Shown here one piece after another: positions 1-10,211 of a DNA stretch of 64,000 nucleotides (positions within the stretch are counted from its first letter, which is position 1; each line of letters begins with the position of its first letter). Both the position numbers and the translations under genes were made by a program. This stretch comes from CAMLIZ01 sp040758375. GTDB lineage: Bacteria > Pseudomonadota > Gammaproteobacteria > Burkholderiales > Burkholderiaceae_C. The stretch is taken from the NCBI GenBank assembly GCA_040758375.1, contig JBFLWE010000015.1, positions 10,754-74,753 of the forward strand, written 5' to 3'. The notes under the pieces were generated by a model. That model was given only the letters and a program-made list of their open reading frames with translations, was not told the DNA's origin and did no database searches.

Positions 1-86
1 CGCCAAGGTCTGACGCTGCCTTTTGCGGCGCGCAGTCGTTTTTGTGTGGGAACTGTTTGCCTGGTTTCCGTTGAAAGGTTGACACC
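1..86. other. Leader upstream of infC
   Basis: No gene can be identified in these 86 bases. One frame ends with codons for Ala-Lys-Val and a TGA at 11-13, which could be the last codons of thrS, the usual upstream neighbour of infC, but three residues cannot prove it. A purine-rich AAAGG at 75-79 lies about 7 bases before the unusual infC start codon and is the likely ribosome binding site. Confidence 0.35.
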
Positions 87-635
87 ATCGCTACTTTTGC
101 TGACCGCCGCACTCCCAACGTGGAGCGCAAGCACCGCTTGAACCGCGAGATCACTGCGCCGCAGGTCCGCCTGAACGGGCCCGAAAACGAGCCGCTGGGC
201 ATCGTGAGCTTGCAGGAAGCGCTGCAGATGGCGGGCGAGCGGGATGTCGATCTGGTCGAAATTGCGGCGCAGGCCGATCCGCCGGTGTGCCGGCTGATGG
301 ACTACGGCAAGTTCAAGTACCAGGAGCAAAAGCGCGCGGCGGAAGCCAAGGCAAAGCAGAAGGTCATCGAGGTCAAGGAAGTCAAGTTCCGTCCGGGCAC
401 CGACGAAGGCGACTACCAGATCAAGATGCGCAACCTGCGCCGTTTCATTGCCGAGGACGGCGACAAGGGCAAGGTCACGCTGCGCTTCCGCGGCCGCGAG
501 ATCACCCACCAGGAAATCGGCATGCGCCTTCTGGAGCGCATTCGCGACGAACTGGCCGACGTGGCCGTCGTCGAGAACATGCCCAAGCTGGAAGGCCGGC
601 AGATGATCATGGTGCTGGCGCCCAAGAAGCGCTAG
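87..635 (+). CDS. infC: Translation initiation factor IF-3, ATC start
   Basis: IF-3 binds the 30S subunit, keeps it apart from 50S and proofreads the start codon. The 182-residue product has the N-domain with RKHRLNREI at about 14-22, a charged linker (KYQEQKRAAEAKAKQK) and a C-domain with the conserved GREITHQE. I place the start at ATC 87-89, giving I-A-T-F-A-D-R-R. An AAAGG lies about 7 bases upstream, and IF-3 genes are known for rare AUU/AUC starts that let IF-3 repress its own translation. The alternative GTG at 120 would remove residues before the conserved RKHRLN and has no clear ribosome site. It is first in an infC-rpmI-rplT operon. Confidence 0.93.
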   Translation: MATFADRRTPNVERKHRLNREITAPQVRLNGPENEPLGIVSLQEALQMAGERDVDLVEIAAQADPPVCRLMDYGKFKYQEQKRAAEAKAKQKVIEVKEVKFRPGTDEGDYQIKMRNLRRFIAEDGDKGKVTLRFRGREITHQEIGMRLLERIRDELADVAVVENMPKLEGRQMIMVLAPKKR

Positions 636-654
636 CCGTTTGCAGAGTTCAGTG

Positions 655-674
655 CCCCGGTCTGGTCGCCGGGG
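655..674 (+). promoter_or_regulatory. Hairpin between infC and rpmI
   Basis: CCCCGG (655-660) and CCGGGG (669-674) form a six-base stem with an eight-base loop in the 120-base infC-rpmI gap. In enterobacteria L20 represses rpmI translation by binding RNA in this gap, so this is a candidate structural element for such control. No L20 binding signature is established here; the hairpin itself is all that is seen. Confidence 0.3.
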
Positions 675-755
675 TGCTGCATAGAAGCCCTTTCAGGCCA
701 ACAAGGACGCGAGCGATTCGCGGACGCCTGGCGGGGCAGCCTACAAGGAGCAGTC

Positions 756-959
756 ATGCCCAAAATGAAGACCAAGAAGAGCGCGGCCAAGCGGTTCCGC
801 GTGCGCCCGGGTGGTACCGTCAAGCGCGGTCAGGCGTTCAAGCGCCACATCCTCACGAAGAAGACCACGAAGAACAAGCGCCACCTGCGCGGTGCGGTCA
901 ACGTGCACGAAACCAACATGGGGCACATGGCTCAAATGCTGCCCTTTGCTGGCCTGTAA
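756..959 (+). CDS. rpmI: 50S ribosomal protein L35
   Basis: This is a 67-residue, strongly basic protein of the 50S subunit with the family start MPKMKTKKSAAKRF and the GHMAQMLPF tail. The length is normal for L35. AAGGAG sits 5 bases before the ATG. It lies between infC and rplT, the standard order, and is probably co-transcribed with both; only 26 bases separate it from rplT. Confidence 0.97.
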   Translation: MPKMKTKKSAAKRFRVRPGGTVKRGQAFKRHILTKKTTKNKRHLRGAVNVHETNMGHMAQMLPFAGL

Positions 960-985
960 TCACCACCTGAAGAAGGAGCAGACAC

Positions 986-1342
986 ATGCCTCGCGTCAAA
1001 CGTGGTGTTACCGCACGCGCCCGCCACAAGAAGGTACTGGCCCTGGCCAAGGGCTACCGCGGCCGTCGCAAGAACGTCTTCCGCATCGCCAAGCAGGCGG
1101 TGATGAAGGCGGGGCAATATGCCTACCGCGACCGCCGTGCCAAGAAGCGCGTGTTCCGTCAGCTGTGGATCGCCCGTATCAATGCGGCCTCGCGTGAACT
1201 GGGCGTCACCTACAGCAAATTCATGGCCGGCCTGAAGAAGGCGCAGATCGACATCGACCGCAAGGTGCTTGCCGACCTGGCCGTCAACGACCCGGCTGCT
1301 TTTGGCAGCATCGTCGAGAAGGTGAAGGCCCAGCTCGCTTGA
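986..1342 (+). CDS. rplT: 50S ribosomal protein L20
   Basis: L20 is a 118-residue primary 23S rRNA-binding protein needed early in 50S assembly, and in several bacteria an autogenous repressor of this operon. The start MPRVKRGVTARARHKKVL, the GRRKNVFR block and the LWIARINAA segment are diagnostic, and the length is typical. AAGGAG precedes the ATG by 8 bases. It is the last gene of the infC-rpmI-rplT unit; two hairpins, the second followed by a T-run, separate it from pheS. Confidence 0.97.
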   Translation: MPRVKRGVTARARHKKVLALAKGYRGRRKNVFRIAKQAVMKAGQYAYRDRRAKKRVFRQLWIARINAASRELGVTYSKFMAGLKKAQIDIDRKVLADLAVNDPAAFGSIVEKVKAQLA

Positions 1343-1372
1343 ATGTGACCCGCGTCAAACCGCGGTTCGCGC

Positions 1373-1436
1373 CCCGGCCGAAAGGCCGGGCAAGACTTCA
1401 AGGCCGACACCTGGTGTTCGGCCTTTTTTATTTTTT
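1373..1436 (+). terminator. Tandem hairpins with T-tract before pheS (terminator or attenuator)
   Basis: A first hairpin pairs CCCGGCC (1373-1379) with GGCCGGG (1384-1390) around a GAAA tetraloop. A second pairs AAGGCCGA (1400-1407) with TCGGCCTT (1417-1424), plus an inner CAC/GTG, and runs into T6-A-T6. It ends 12 bases before pheS. Both hairpins contain AAGGCCG, so the terminator 3' arm could pair with either copy, an arrangement compatible with attenuation. No phenylalanine-rich leader peptide is visible, so a simple terminator is equally possible. Confidence 0.75.
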
Positions 1437-1447
1437 GAACTGACCGC

Positions 1448-2494
1448 ATGGACGACCTCGATCGACTCGTGCAGGCCGCGCAGGCCGACTTCGCCGCTGC
1501 GCCCACCCCTGCCGAGCTGGAAAACGCCAAGGCGCGCTACCTGGGCAAGACCGGCCGGGTGACCGAGCTGCTCAAGGGCCTGGCGGCGTTGTCGCCGGAG
1601 CAGAAGAAGGCGCGCGGCGCCGAGATCAACGCCACCAAGCAGCGTGTCGAGGCGGCACTGCAGGCGCGCCGCCAGGCGCTGGCCGACGCCGAATTGCAGG
1701 CGCAGCTCAGGGCCGAGGCACTGGACGTCACGCTTCCCGGACGCAGGCGCGGCATCGGCGGCCTGCACCCGGTGTCGCGCACGATGGAGCGCATCGAGCA
1801 GATCTTCGGCTCCATGGGCTTCGACGTGGCCGACGGCCCCGAGATCGAGACCGACTGGATGAGCTTCACGGCGCTCAACAACCCCGAAAACCATCCGGCG
1901 CGCTCGATGCAGGACACGTTCTACGTGGACATGAAGGATGCCGAAGGCCACTGGCTCAACCTGCGCCCGCACACCTCGCCGATGCAGGTGCGCTACGCGC
2001 GCATGCACGCGGCCAAGCACGCGGGCGAAGAACACATGCCGGAGATCCGCGTCATCGCGCCGGGCCGCACCTACCGCGTGGACAGCGACGCCACGCACTC
2101 GCCGATGTTCCACCAGTGCGAAGGGCTGTGGATCGGCGAGAACGTCAGCTTCAAGGATTTGAAGGCGGTGTTCACCGACTTCTTCCGCACTTTCTTCGAG
2201 ACCGACGACCTGCAGTTGCGCTTCCGTCCCTCGTTCTTTCCGTTCACCGAGCCCTCGGCCGAGGTGGACATCGCCTTCAGCAGCGGGCCGCTCAAGGGCC
2301 GCTGGCTGGAAGTGGCCGGTTCCGGGCAGGTGCACCCCAACGTCGTGCGCAACTTCGGCCTCGACCCGGAGAAGCACATCGGCTTCGCCTTCGGCATGGG
2401 CCCTGACCGGCTGACGATGCTGCGCTATGGCGTGAACGACCTGCGCCTGTTCTTCGACGGCGACCTGCGGTTCCTGTCGCAATTCAAGTCCTGA
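1448..2494 (+). CDS. pheS: Phenylalanyl-tRNA synthetase alpha subunit
   Basis: PheS is the catalytic alpha chain of the cytosolic alpha2-beta2 enzyme that charges tRNA-Phe. The 348-residue protein has an N-terminal coiled-coil arm (about 1-90) and a class II core with motif 2 (GRTYRVDSDATHSPMFHQ, about 205-222) and motif 3 (GMGPDRLTML, about 316-325). The ATG at 1448 lacks a strong ribosome site, consistent with expression depending on the structured leader just upstream. PheT follows after 16 bases, the usual pairing. Confidence 0.96.
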   Translation: MDDLDRLVQAAQADFAAAPTPAELENAKARYLGKTGRVTELLKGLAALSPEQKKARGAEINATKQRVEAALQARRQALADAELQAQLRAEALDVTLPGRRRGIGGLHPVSRTMERIEQIFGSMGFDVADGPEIETDWMSFTALNNPENHPARSMQDTFYVDMKDAEGHWLNLRPHTSPMQVRYARMHAAKHAGEEHMPEIRVIAPGRTYRVDSDATHSPMFHQCEGLWIGENVSFKDLKAVFTDFFRTFFETDDLQLRFRPSFFPFTEPSAEVDIAFSSGPLKGRWLEVAGSGQVHPNVVRNFGLDPEKHIGFAFGMGPDRLTMLRYGVNDLRLFFDGDLRFLSQFKS

Positions 2495-2510
2495 TTCCGA
2501 GAAGCCGACG

Positions 2511-4931
2511 ATGCAATTCCCTGAAAGTTGGTTGCGCGAGTTTTGCAACCCGCCGCTGACCACCGAGCAGCTCGCCGACACGCTCACGATGGCGGGCATG
2601 GAAGTCGAGGAGATGCGGCCGGTGGCGCCACCGTTCTCGCGCGTGGTCGTGGCCGAGATCGTCGAGTGCGAGCAGCATCCCAATGCCGACCGCCTGCGCG
2701 TGTGCAAGGTCCATGCGGGTGAACACTCGCAGGCGGGCCCGTTGCAGATCGTGTGCGGCGCACCCAACGCCCGCGCCGGCATCCGCGTGCCGTTGGCGCT
2801 GGTGGGTGCCGAGCTGCCGCCGGGCGAGGATGGCAAGCCGTTCAAGATCGGCACCGGCAAGCTGCGCGGCGTCGAGAGCTTCGGCATGCTGTGCTCGGCG
2901 CGCGAGCTCAAGCTGTCGGAAGACCATGCCGGCCTGCTGGAGCTGCCGGTCGACGCGCCGCTGGGTGTCGACGTGCGCCGGTACCTGCAGCTCGACGACA
3001 CGCTGTTCACGCTGAAGCTCACGCCGAACCTGGGGCATGCCTTGAGCGTCTACGGCATCGCCCGTGAGCTGTCGGCGCTGACGGGGGCGCCGTTGATGGT
3101 GCCGCGCTTCGAGCCGGTGACGCCGAGCCACGACCAGAAGCTGCCGGTGCAGATCGAGGCGCCGGATCTTTGCGGACGCTTCTCTGGCCGCATCGTGCGC
3201 AACGTGAACACGCAGGCGAAGACGCCTGCCTGGATGGTGCAGCGGCTGGAGCGCTGCGGCCAGCGCTCGGTGAACGCGCTCGTGGACATCTCCAACTACG
3301 TGATGTTCGAGTACGGCCGGCCGTCGCACATCTTCGACCTCGACAAGATCAAGCAGAAGCTGGTGGTGCGCTGGGGCCGCAAAGGCGAGACCCTCAAGCT
3401 GCTCAACGGCAACACCATCGAGGTGGACGAAACGGTGGGCGTGATCGCCGATGCCGGCAGCGTCGAGTCGCTGGCCGGCATCATGGGCGGCGACCACACT
3501 GCGGTGTCGGACGACACGCGCAACATCTACGTCGAGGCGGCCTTCTGGTGGCCGGAGTCGGTGGCGGGGCGTTCGCGCCGCTTCAACTTCAGCACCGACG
3601 CCGGCCATCGCTTCGAGCGCGGCGTGGACCCGGCGCTCACCGTCGAGCACATCGAGCACATCACCCGCTTGATCCTCGAAGTGTGCGGCGGCGACGCCGG
3701 CCCGATGGACGACCAGGTGGCGGGCTTGCCGCAGCGCCAGCCGGTCACCATGCGCGTGGCCCGCGCGGCCAAGGTGATCGGCATGCCGCTCACGCAGTCG
3801 CAATGCGCCGGAGTGTTCGAGCGTCTGCAATTGCCGTTCACCGAGCGCGAGGGCGAGATCGCGGTGACGCCGCCGAGCTGGCGCTTCGACCTGGGCCTCG
3901 AGGAAGACCTGATCGAGGAAGTGATCCGCGTGCTGGGCTATCCGCTGCTGCCGCAGACCGCGCCACTCGCGCCGGTGACGGCGCGCGTGCGGCCGGAAGC
4001 GCGGCGCAGCAGCCATGCCATCCGCCACCTGCTGGCCGACCTGGACTACCAGGAGACGATCAATTTCAGTTTCGTCGAAGAGCGCTGGGAGCAGGACTTC
4101 GCGGGCAACGCAGACCCGATCAAGGTGCTGAACCCGATTGCCGCGCCCTTGTCGGTGATGCGCTCGACGCTGGTGGGCAGCCTCGTCGCCGTGTTGCGCT
4201 ACAACCTGGCGCGCAAGGCGTCGCGCGTGCGCATCTTCGAGATCGGCCGTGTCTTCCGGCGCGATCCGGCCACTCCGGACGGACCGTTGAGCGTGGCTGG
4301 CGTGCGGCAGCCGGCGCGCGTGGGCGGGTTGGCGTACGGGCCTGCCGACGACGCGCAGTGGGCGCTGCCTGAGCGGGGTGTCGACTTCTTCGATGTGAAG
4401 GGCGACGTCGAGGCGCTGTTCTCGCCGCGGGTGCCGCGCTTCGTGCCGGTGGAGCATCCCGCGCTGCATCCGGGTCGCGGCGCGGCCGTCGAACTGGACG
4501 GTGAGCGGGTGGGTTTCATCGGCGAGCTGCATCCCAGATGGCGGCAGGCCTACGAGCTGCCGCAGGCGCCGGTGCTGTTCGAACTGGAACTGTCGGCGCT
4601 GCAGGAGCGGCCCGTACCTCAGTACAAGCCCATCGCGCGCCAGCAGTCGTCGTTGCGCGACCTGGCGCTGGTGGTGAGCGAGAAGGTCAGCCACGAGGCG
4701 CTGGTCGCTGCCATTGAAGACGTGGATCCGCTGATCCGCTCGGTACGTTTGTTCGACATCTACAAGCCCGCCAAGCCGACCGCCGACATCGGCGAGGGCG
4801 AGCGCAGCATGGCCGTGCGCATCGAGCTGCTGGACGACCAGGCGACGCTGAGCGACGAGCGCATCGAACCCGTGATCGGTGCCACGGTCGAACGTCTCAA
4901 AACCCGCTTTGGCGCCCGGCTGAGGGGTTGA
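2511..4931 (+). CDS. pheT: Phenylalanyl-tRNA synthetase beta subunit
   Basis: PheT is the beta chain carrying editing and tRNA-binding domains. The 806 residues fit the family. In order: an N-terminal start block (MQFPESWLREF), an EMAP-like tRNA-binding domain (HPNADRLRVCKV, about 58-69), the B3/B4 editing region with DISNYVMFEYGRPSH, B5, a class II-like fold (NPIAAPLSVMRSTL) and a C-terminal anticodon-binding domain with the SSLRDLALVV stretch. Its last codons overlap the ribosome site of ihfA, so ihfA is probably translationally coupled. Confidence 0.96.
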   Translation: MQFPESWLREFCNPPLTTEQLADTLTMAGMEVEEMRPVAPPFSRVVVAEIVECEQHPNADRLRVCKVHAGEHSQAGPLQIVCGAPNARAGIRVPLALVGAELPPGEDGKPFKIGTGKLRGVESFGMLCSARELKLSEDHAGLLELPVDAPLGVDVRRYLQLDDTLFTLKLTPNLGHALSVYGIARELSALTGAPLMVPRFEPVTPSHDQKLPVQIEAPDLCGRFSGRIVRNVNTQAKTPAWMVQRLERCGQRSVNALVDISNYVMFEYGRPSHIFDLDKIKQKLVVRWGRKGETLKLLNGNTIEVDETVGVIADAGSVESLAGIMGGDHTAVSDDTRNIYVEAAFWWPESVAGRSRRFNFSTDAGHRFERGVDPALTVEHIEHITRLILEVCGGDAGPMDDQVAGLPQRQPVTMRVARAAKVIGMPLTQSQCAGVFERLQLPFTEREGEIAVTPPSWRFDLGLEEDLIEEVIRVLGYPLLPQTAPLAPVTARVRPEARRSSHAIRHLLADLDYQETINFSFVEERWEQDFAGNADPIKVLNPIAAPLSVMRSTLVGSLVAVLRYNLARKASRVRIFEIGRVFRRDPATPDGPLSVAGVRQPARVGGLAYGPADDAQWALPERGVDFFDVKGDVEALFSPRVPRFVPVEHPALHPGRGAAVELDGERVGFIGELHPRWRQAYELPQAPVLFELELSALQERPVPQYKPIARQQSSLRDLALVVSEKVSHEALVAAIEDVDPLIRSVRLFDIYKPAKPTADIGEGERSMAVRIELLDDQATLSDERIEPVIGATVERLKTRFGARLRG

Positions 4932-4933
4932 AC

Positions 4934-5338
4934 ATGACCATGGAACCACGCAGCATGAACAACGCAAGCGACGAGGCCGCCATGGACGACGAAGCGAACG
5001 ACCGCGTGATCCTGCCGTCGCTGGAGACTCCCACGCTCACCAAGGCCGAACTTGCCGAGCTGCTGTTCGAGCGCCTCGGCCTGAACAAGCGCGAGTCGAA
5101 GGACATGGTGGAGGCGTTCTTCGAGATCATCCATGCGAGCCTGGTGTCCGGTCAGGACGTGAAGCTGTCGGGGTTCGGCAACTTCAACATCCGACGCAAG
5201 GCGCCACGACCCGGGCGCAACCCGCGCACGGGCGAATCGATCCCGATCAAGGCGCGCAACGTGGTCACATTTCACGCCAGTCACAAACTCAAAGGCATCG
5301 TGCAAGGCGACATCCCTGTTGAAGGCGAGTTCGAGTAA
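4934..5338 (+). CDS. ihfA: Integration host factor alpha subunit, N-terminally extended
   Basis: IHF-alpha pairs with IHF-beta to bend DNA at specific sites. The 134-residue product has the family core from LTKAELAELLF (about 35) through KLSGFGNF and the minor-groove arm PGRNPRTGE (about 93-101). I chose ATG 4934 because AGGGG (4923-4927) lies 6 bases before it, inside the pheT stop region. This leaves an acidic 30-residue N-terminal extension that the core fold does not need. ATG 4955 and 4982 are possible shorter starts. The pheT-ihfA order is standard. Confidence 0.92.
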   Translation: MTMEPRSMNNASDEAAMDDEANDRVILPSLETPTLTKAELAELLFERLGLNKRESKDMVEAFFEIIHASLVSGQDVKLSGFGNFNIRRKAPRPGRNPRTGESIPIKARNVVTFHASHKLKGIVQGDIPVEGEFE

Positions 5339-5373
5339 AGTGTGAGGTTCCACGCTAGATCTCGTTGATTTCA

Positions 5374-5835
5374 ATGGAGAAAGCGCTCCCCGCCATCCCC
5401 GCCAAACGCTACTTCACGATCGGCGAGGTGAGCGAGCTCTGCGGCGTGAAGCCGTACGTGCTGCGCTATTGGGAGCAGGAGTTCACGCAGCTCAAGCCGA
5501 TGAAGCGCCGGGGCAACCGGCGCTACTACCAGCACCACGAGGTGCTGCTCATCCGGCGCATCCGCGAGCTGCTGTACGAGCAGGGGTTCACCATCAGCGG
5601 GGCGCGCAATCGCCTGGCCGAACAGCAGGGCAGCGCGCGGCATGAAGCGCTGCTGCCGGCGGCCGACAACGCGATCCTGCCTGATGCTTCGGAAGGAGCG
5701 CTGCACGACAACGGAGAAGCCGAGGCCGAAGCTGCAGAGCAGGCCGCGGCGTTGCCCGTGCCCGAGGTGCACGAGCTTTCGCTCAACCAGATGCGCAACG
5801 AGCTGTTGTCCATTCGCGGGCTGCTCACGATCTGA
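5374..5835 (+). CDS. MerR-family transcriptional regulator
   Basis: This 153-residue cytoplasmic protein has a MerR-type winged HTH at about 13-37 (YFTIGEVSELCGVKPYVLRYWEQEF), a wing with RRGNRRYY and a short dimerisation helix, then an Ala/Glu-rich tail. No metal-binding cysteine cluster is visible, so the inducer is unknown. It sits 35 bases after ihfA, its usual place in proteobacteria (MlrA/YcgE-like by context only). I prefer ATG 5374 over an in-frame TTG at 5365 because the family normally begins MEK near this point. Confidence 0.88.
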   Translation: MEKALPAIPAKRYFTIGEVSELCGVKPYVLRYWEQEFTQLKPMKRRGNRRYYQHHEVLLIRRIRELLYEQGFTISGARNRLAEQQGSARHEALLPAADNAILPDASEGALHDNGEAEAEAAEQAAALPVPEVHELSLNQMRNELLSIRGLLTI

Positions 5836-5871
5836 ACCTCGCGGGAATCGGCTATACTCTCGCGCTTGCGT

Positions 5872-5948
5872 CGGGGTGTAGCGCAGCCTGGTAGCGCACT
5901 TGCATGGGGTGCAAGGGGTCGCGAGTTCGAATCCCGCCACCCCGACCA
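5872..5948 (+). tRNA. tRNA-Pro (anticodon GGG)
   Basis: The 77-base gene folds with a CGGGGTG/CACCCCG acceptor stem, encoded CCA, the GTTCGAATC T-loop block and an anticodon stem CTTGC/GCAAG around the seven-base loop ATGGGGT, so positions 34-36 are GGG. A TATACT at 5853-5858 is a plausible -10 box; no good -35 is seen. A strong terminator follows immediately. Confidence 0.95.
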
Positions 5949-5957
5949 TTCATCTCC

Positions 5958-5990
5958 AACGGGCCGTCAGCCAAACTGACGGCCCGTTTT
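5958..5990 (+). terminator. Intrinsic terminator after tRNA-Pro
   Basis: AACGGGCCGTCAG (5958-5970) and CTGACGGCCCGTT (5976-5988) form a perfect 13-base stem with a CCAAA loop, running into TTTT. It ends the tRNA transcript and may also stop the convergent gene on the minus strand, since the complement also carries T residues after the stem. Confidence 0.92.
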
Positions 5991-6001
5991 CGTTGGGCGC
6001 C

Positions 6002-6979
6002 TCACTTGGCAGCCAGGCCCAGGCGCTCGATCAGCTTCTTGTCCCGCGCGAAGGTGTCGCTTGCCCATTGACGGTATTCGTCCGGGCTGCGGTACCAGAG
6101 GTCCTGGTTGAGCTGCTCCAGCACCGCGATGTGCTTGGGGTCGTCCATGGCCTTCCTGAAGGCGTCGTGCAGCGTCTTCACGATGGCCGGGTCCATGCCC
6201 TTGGGGCCCACGATGCCGTAGGGCGAGCTCGACACCACGCCGTAGCCCAACTCCTTGGCGGTGGGCACGTCGGGCCAGCGCCGGGTGCGCTTGTCGCCGA
6301 AGGTGACCAGCAGCCGCATCTGGCCGCTGTCGACGAACTTGTCCCAGCCGGTGGCGTCGCTCTGTGCGGTGACGTGGCCGCCTAGCAAGGCGGCCTGCAT
6401 GTCGGCGTTGCCCTTGAACGGCACGTGCACGAGCTGCACTTTCGCGTTTTCCGCCAGTTCCTCCATCAGCAGGTGCGGCGAGGTGCCGATGCCGGTGGAC
6501 CCGTAGTCGATCTTGCCCGGCTGCTTGCGCGCGGCCTCGATATAGTCATTGAAGGTCTTGTACGGAGCGTCGGCCCGCACGGTGAGGCCGAAGGTGTAGC
6601 CCGACACGCCGATGATGAAGCTGAAGTCGTTGATCGGGTGCCAGGGCGTCTTTTGCATGTGCGGCACGCGCAGCATGCCCATGGGGTACTGGGCGATGGT
6701 GTAGCCGTCGGGCTTGGCCGTCATGGCCATCGTGCCGGGGCCCAGCGTGCCGCCTGCGCCCGGCTTGTTCTCGACGACGATGTTCTGCCCCAGGTGCTTA
6801 CCGGCCACCTCGGCGAGCGCCCGCATGTGCCGGTCGGTGGAGCCGCCGGCCGGCCACGGCACGATCAGTGTGACCGGCCTGCTGGGATAAGGCTGGGCTT
6901 GCGCCATGGTGGCGGCTGGCGCGGCGATCAGGCCCGCCAGGGCAACCAGCAGCAGCCGATGAACGAAGCGTCGTTTCAT
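6002..6979 (-). CDS. Tripartite tricarboxylate transporter substrate-binding protein (Bug family)
   Basis: Bug/TctC proteins are periplasmic receptors that bind small carboxylates. The 325-residue precursor starts MKRRFVHRLLLVALAG, has a signal peptide ending near the AQAQ at 28-31, then the family opening YPSRPVTLIVPWPAGGSTD and the NKPGAGGTLG loop. AAGGAGA lies 8 bases before the ATG at 6979, which decides the start over longer frames. No TctA or TctB membrane partner lies beside it; orphan Bug genes are very common in Burkholderiales and the ligand cannot be read from sequence. Confidence 0.93.
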   Translation of the reverse strand: MKRRFVHRLLLVALAGLIAAPAATMAQAQPYPSRPVTLIVPWPAGGSTDRHMRALAEVAGKHLGQNIVVENKPGAGGTLGPGTMAMTAKPDGYTIAQYPMGMLRVPHMQKTPWHPINDFSFIIGVSGYTFGLTVRADAPYKTFNDYIEAARKQPGKIDYGSTGIGTSPHLLMEELAENAKVQLVHVPFKGNADMQAALLGGHVTAQSDATGWDKFVDSGQMRLLVTFGDKRTRRWPDVPTAKELGYGVVSSSPYGIVGPKGMDPAIVKTLHDAFRKAMDDPKHIAVLEQLNQDLWYRSPDEYRQWASDTFARDKKLIERLGLAAK

Positions 6980-7096
6980 TGCATGTCTCCTTCGATGTGC
7001 GAGCCGGCCATGCTGCGCCGGGGCCGGCGCCCGGGCCTGACAAGCAGGTGACAAATGCAGGGTTAGTCCGGGCCTTCGCACTGCGCGACGGGCAAG

Positions 7097-7120
7097 AAAA
7101 AGGCCCGGCAGTGCCGGGCC
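7097..7120 (-). terminator. Intrinsic terminator of the pyrophosphatase gene
   Basis: GGCCCGG and CCGGGCC form a 7-base stem with a CAGTG loop; read on the minus strand the stem is followed by TTTTT (plus-strand AAAAA at 7097-7101). It lies 25 bases past the hppA stop. Confidence 0.85.
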
Positions 7121-7145
7121 CCGTGAGGCAGGTTTCACCGTTGGA

Positions 7146-9296
<2,151 letters not shown>

Positions 9297-9415
9297 GAAG
9301 GCATCTCCTTCTGGTTTTGAAGGCCTGTGGATGGGAGTGCGCCCACTTCTTCGCCCGCGCCGTTGAAGGGCGGGGGAGGGGTCAACAACTCATGCTAAGG
9401 GAAGGGCATGACACT

Positions 9416-9453
9416 GACAACGTGGCGGAAACACTGTTCCGCCGCGCGTTGTC
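9416..9453. repeat. Long imperfect hairpin in the hppA-ppa intergenic region
   Basis: Within the 256-base divergent intergenic region, GACAACG (9416-9422) pairs with CGTTGTC (9447-9453), and an inner GGCGGAA (9424-9430) pairs with TTCCGCC (9437-9443): 14 paired bases with small bulges. No T-run follows on either strand, so it is not an obvious terminator. It may be an operator or a leader structure. A TAGAAT at 9502-9507 is a possible -10 box for ppa. Confidence 0.55.
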
Positions 9454-9552
9454 GCAGCCATGTCACACGGGTTTGCGTCAGGGCAATGCAAGTGCCGGCC
9501 GTAGAATCCGGGTTTTCCCTTGAGCCCTATCACAACTCCATCCGGCATATCC

Positions 9553-10092
9553 ATGAGCCTGCACAACGTGACGCCCGGCGCCAAGGCGCCCGACGAGTTC
9601 AACGTGATCATCGAGATCCCGATGAACGCCGATCCGATCAAGTACGAAGTCGATGAGGAGACCGGCGCCCTGTTCGTCGACCGCTTCATGGGCACTGCGA
9701 TGCACTATCCGTGCAACTACGGCTACATCCCCCAGACGCTGGCGGCCGACGGCGACCCGGTGGACGTGCTGGTGATCACGCCGATGCCGCTGATCCCCGG
9801 CGTGGTGGTGGCCTGCCGGCCGATCGGCATCCTGAAGATGGAAGACGAAGCCGGCGGCGACAGCAAGCTGCTGGCCGTGCCCATCGACAAGATCCTGCCG
9901 ATCTACACCCACTGGCAGAAGCCGGAAGACATGAACCAGCTGCGCTTGCAGCAGATCCAGCACTTCTTCGAGCACTACAAGGACCTCGAGAAGGGCAAGT
10001 GGGTCAAGGTGGTGGGCTGGGAAGGCCCCGAGAGCGCGCGCCAGGAAGTGCGCGACGGCATGGCCAACTGGGGGCGCCAGCACGGCGCCTGA
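9553..10092 (+). CDS. ppa: Soluble inorganic pyrophosphatase, family I
   Basis: Cytosolic family I enzyme that hydrolyses pyrophosphate and pulls biosynthetic reactions forward. The 179-residue length is typical. The active-site signature DGDPVDVL (Asp66, Asp68, Asp71) and the NYGYIP segment are intact. I chose ATG 9553 (MSLHNVTPG), the conserved family start, over the upstream TTG at 9520. It is divergent from the proton-pumping pyrophosphatase, so pyrophosphate can be handled either with or without energy capture from one locus. Confidence 0.96.
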   Translation: MSLHNVTPGAKAPDEFNVIIEIPMNADPIKYEVDEETGALFVDRFMGTAMHYPCNYGYIPQTLAADGDPVDVLVITPMPLIPGVVVACRPIGILKMEDEAGGDSKLLAVPIDKILPIYTHWQKPEDMNQLRLQQIQHFFEHYKDLEKGKWVKVVGWEGPESARQEVRDGMANWGRQHGA

Positions 10093-10113
10093 ACGTCTTC
10101 GCACTGCCTGAGC

Positions 10114-10137
10114 AAGGGGGCCGCGCGCCCCCTTTTT
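10114..10137 (+). terminator. Intrinsic terminator of ppa
   Basis: AAGGGGGC (10114-10121) pairs with GCCCCCTT (10126-10133 region) around a short GC loop and continues into TTTTT. It lies 21 bases after the ppa stop and separates ppa from the M16 peptidase gene. Confidence 0.88.
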
Positions 10138-10211
10138 CATGCGCGCCGCGGAACCGCGGGGCCGCTGTCGCGCTCTACACTGCGCCCTTTTCGACCCACA
10201 GGCTTGTCCCG

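Noticed and set aside
1343..1447. pheL-type leader peptide before pheS
   Set aside because: No short frame with clustered Phe codons exists in the gap, so classical attenuation by a peptide is not supported even though a terminator is present.
2484..4967. 827-codon minus-strand frame opposite pheT
   Set aside because: Antisense shadow of pheT with biased composition and no recognisable motif or ribosome site.
9711..10211. N-terminal extension of the M16 peptidase by 167 codons
   Set aside because: The in-frame extension overlaps ppa and its terminator; the protein has a normal signal peptide from ATG 10212.
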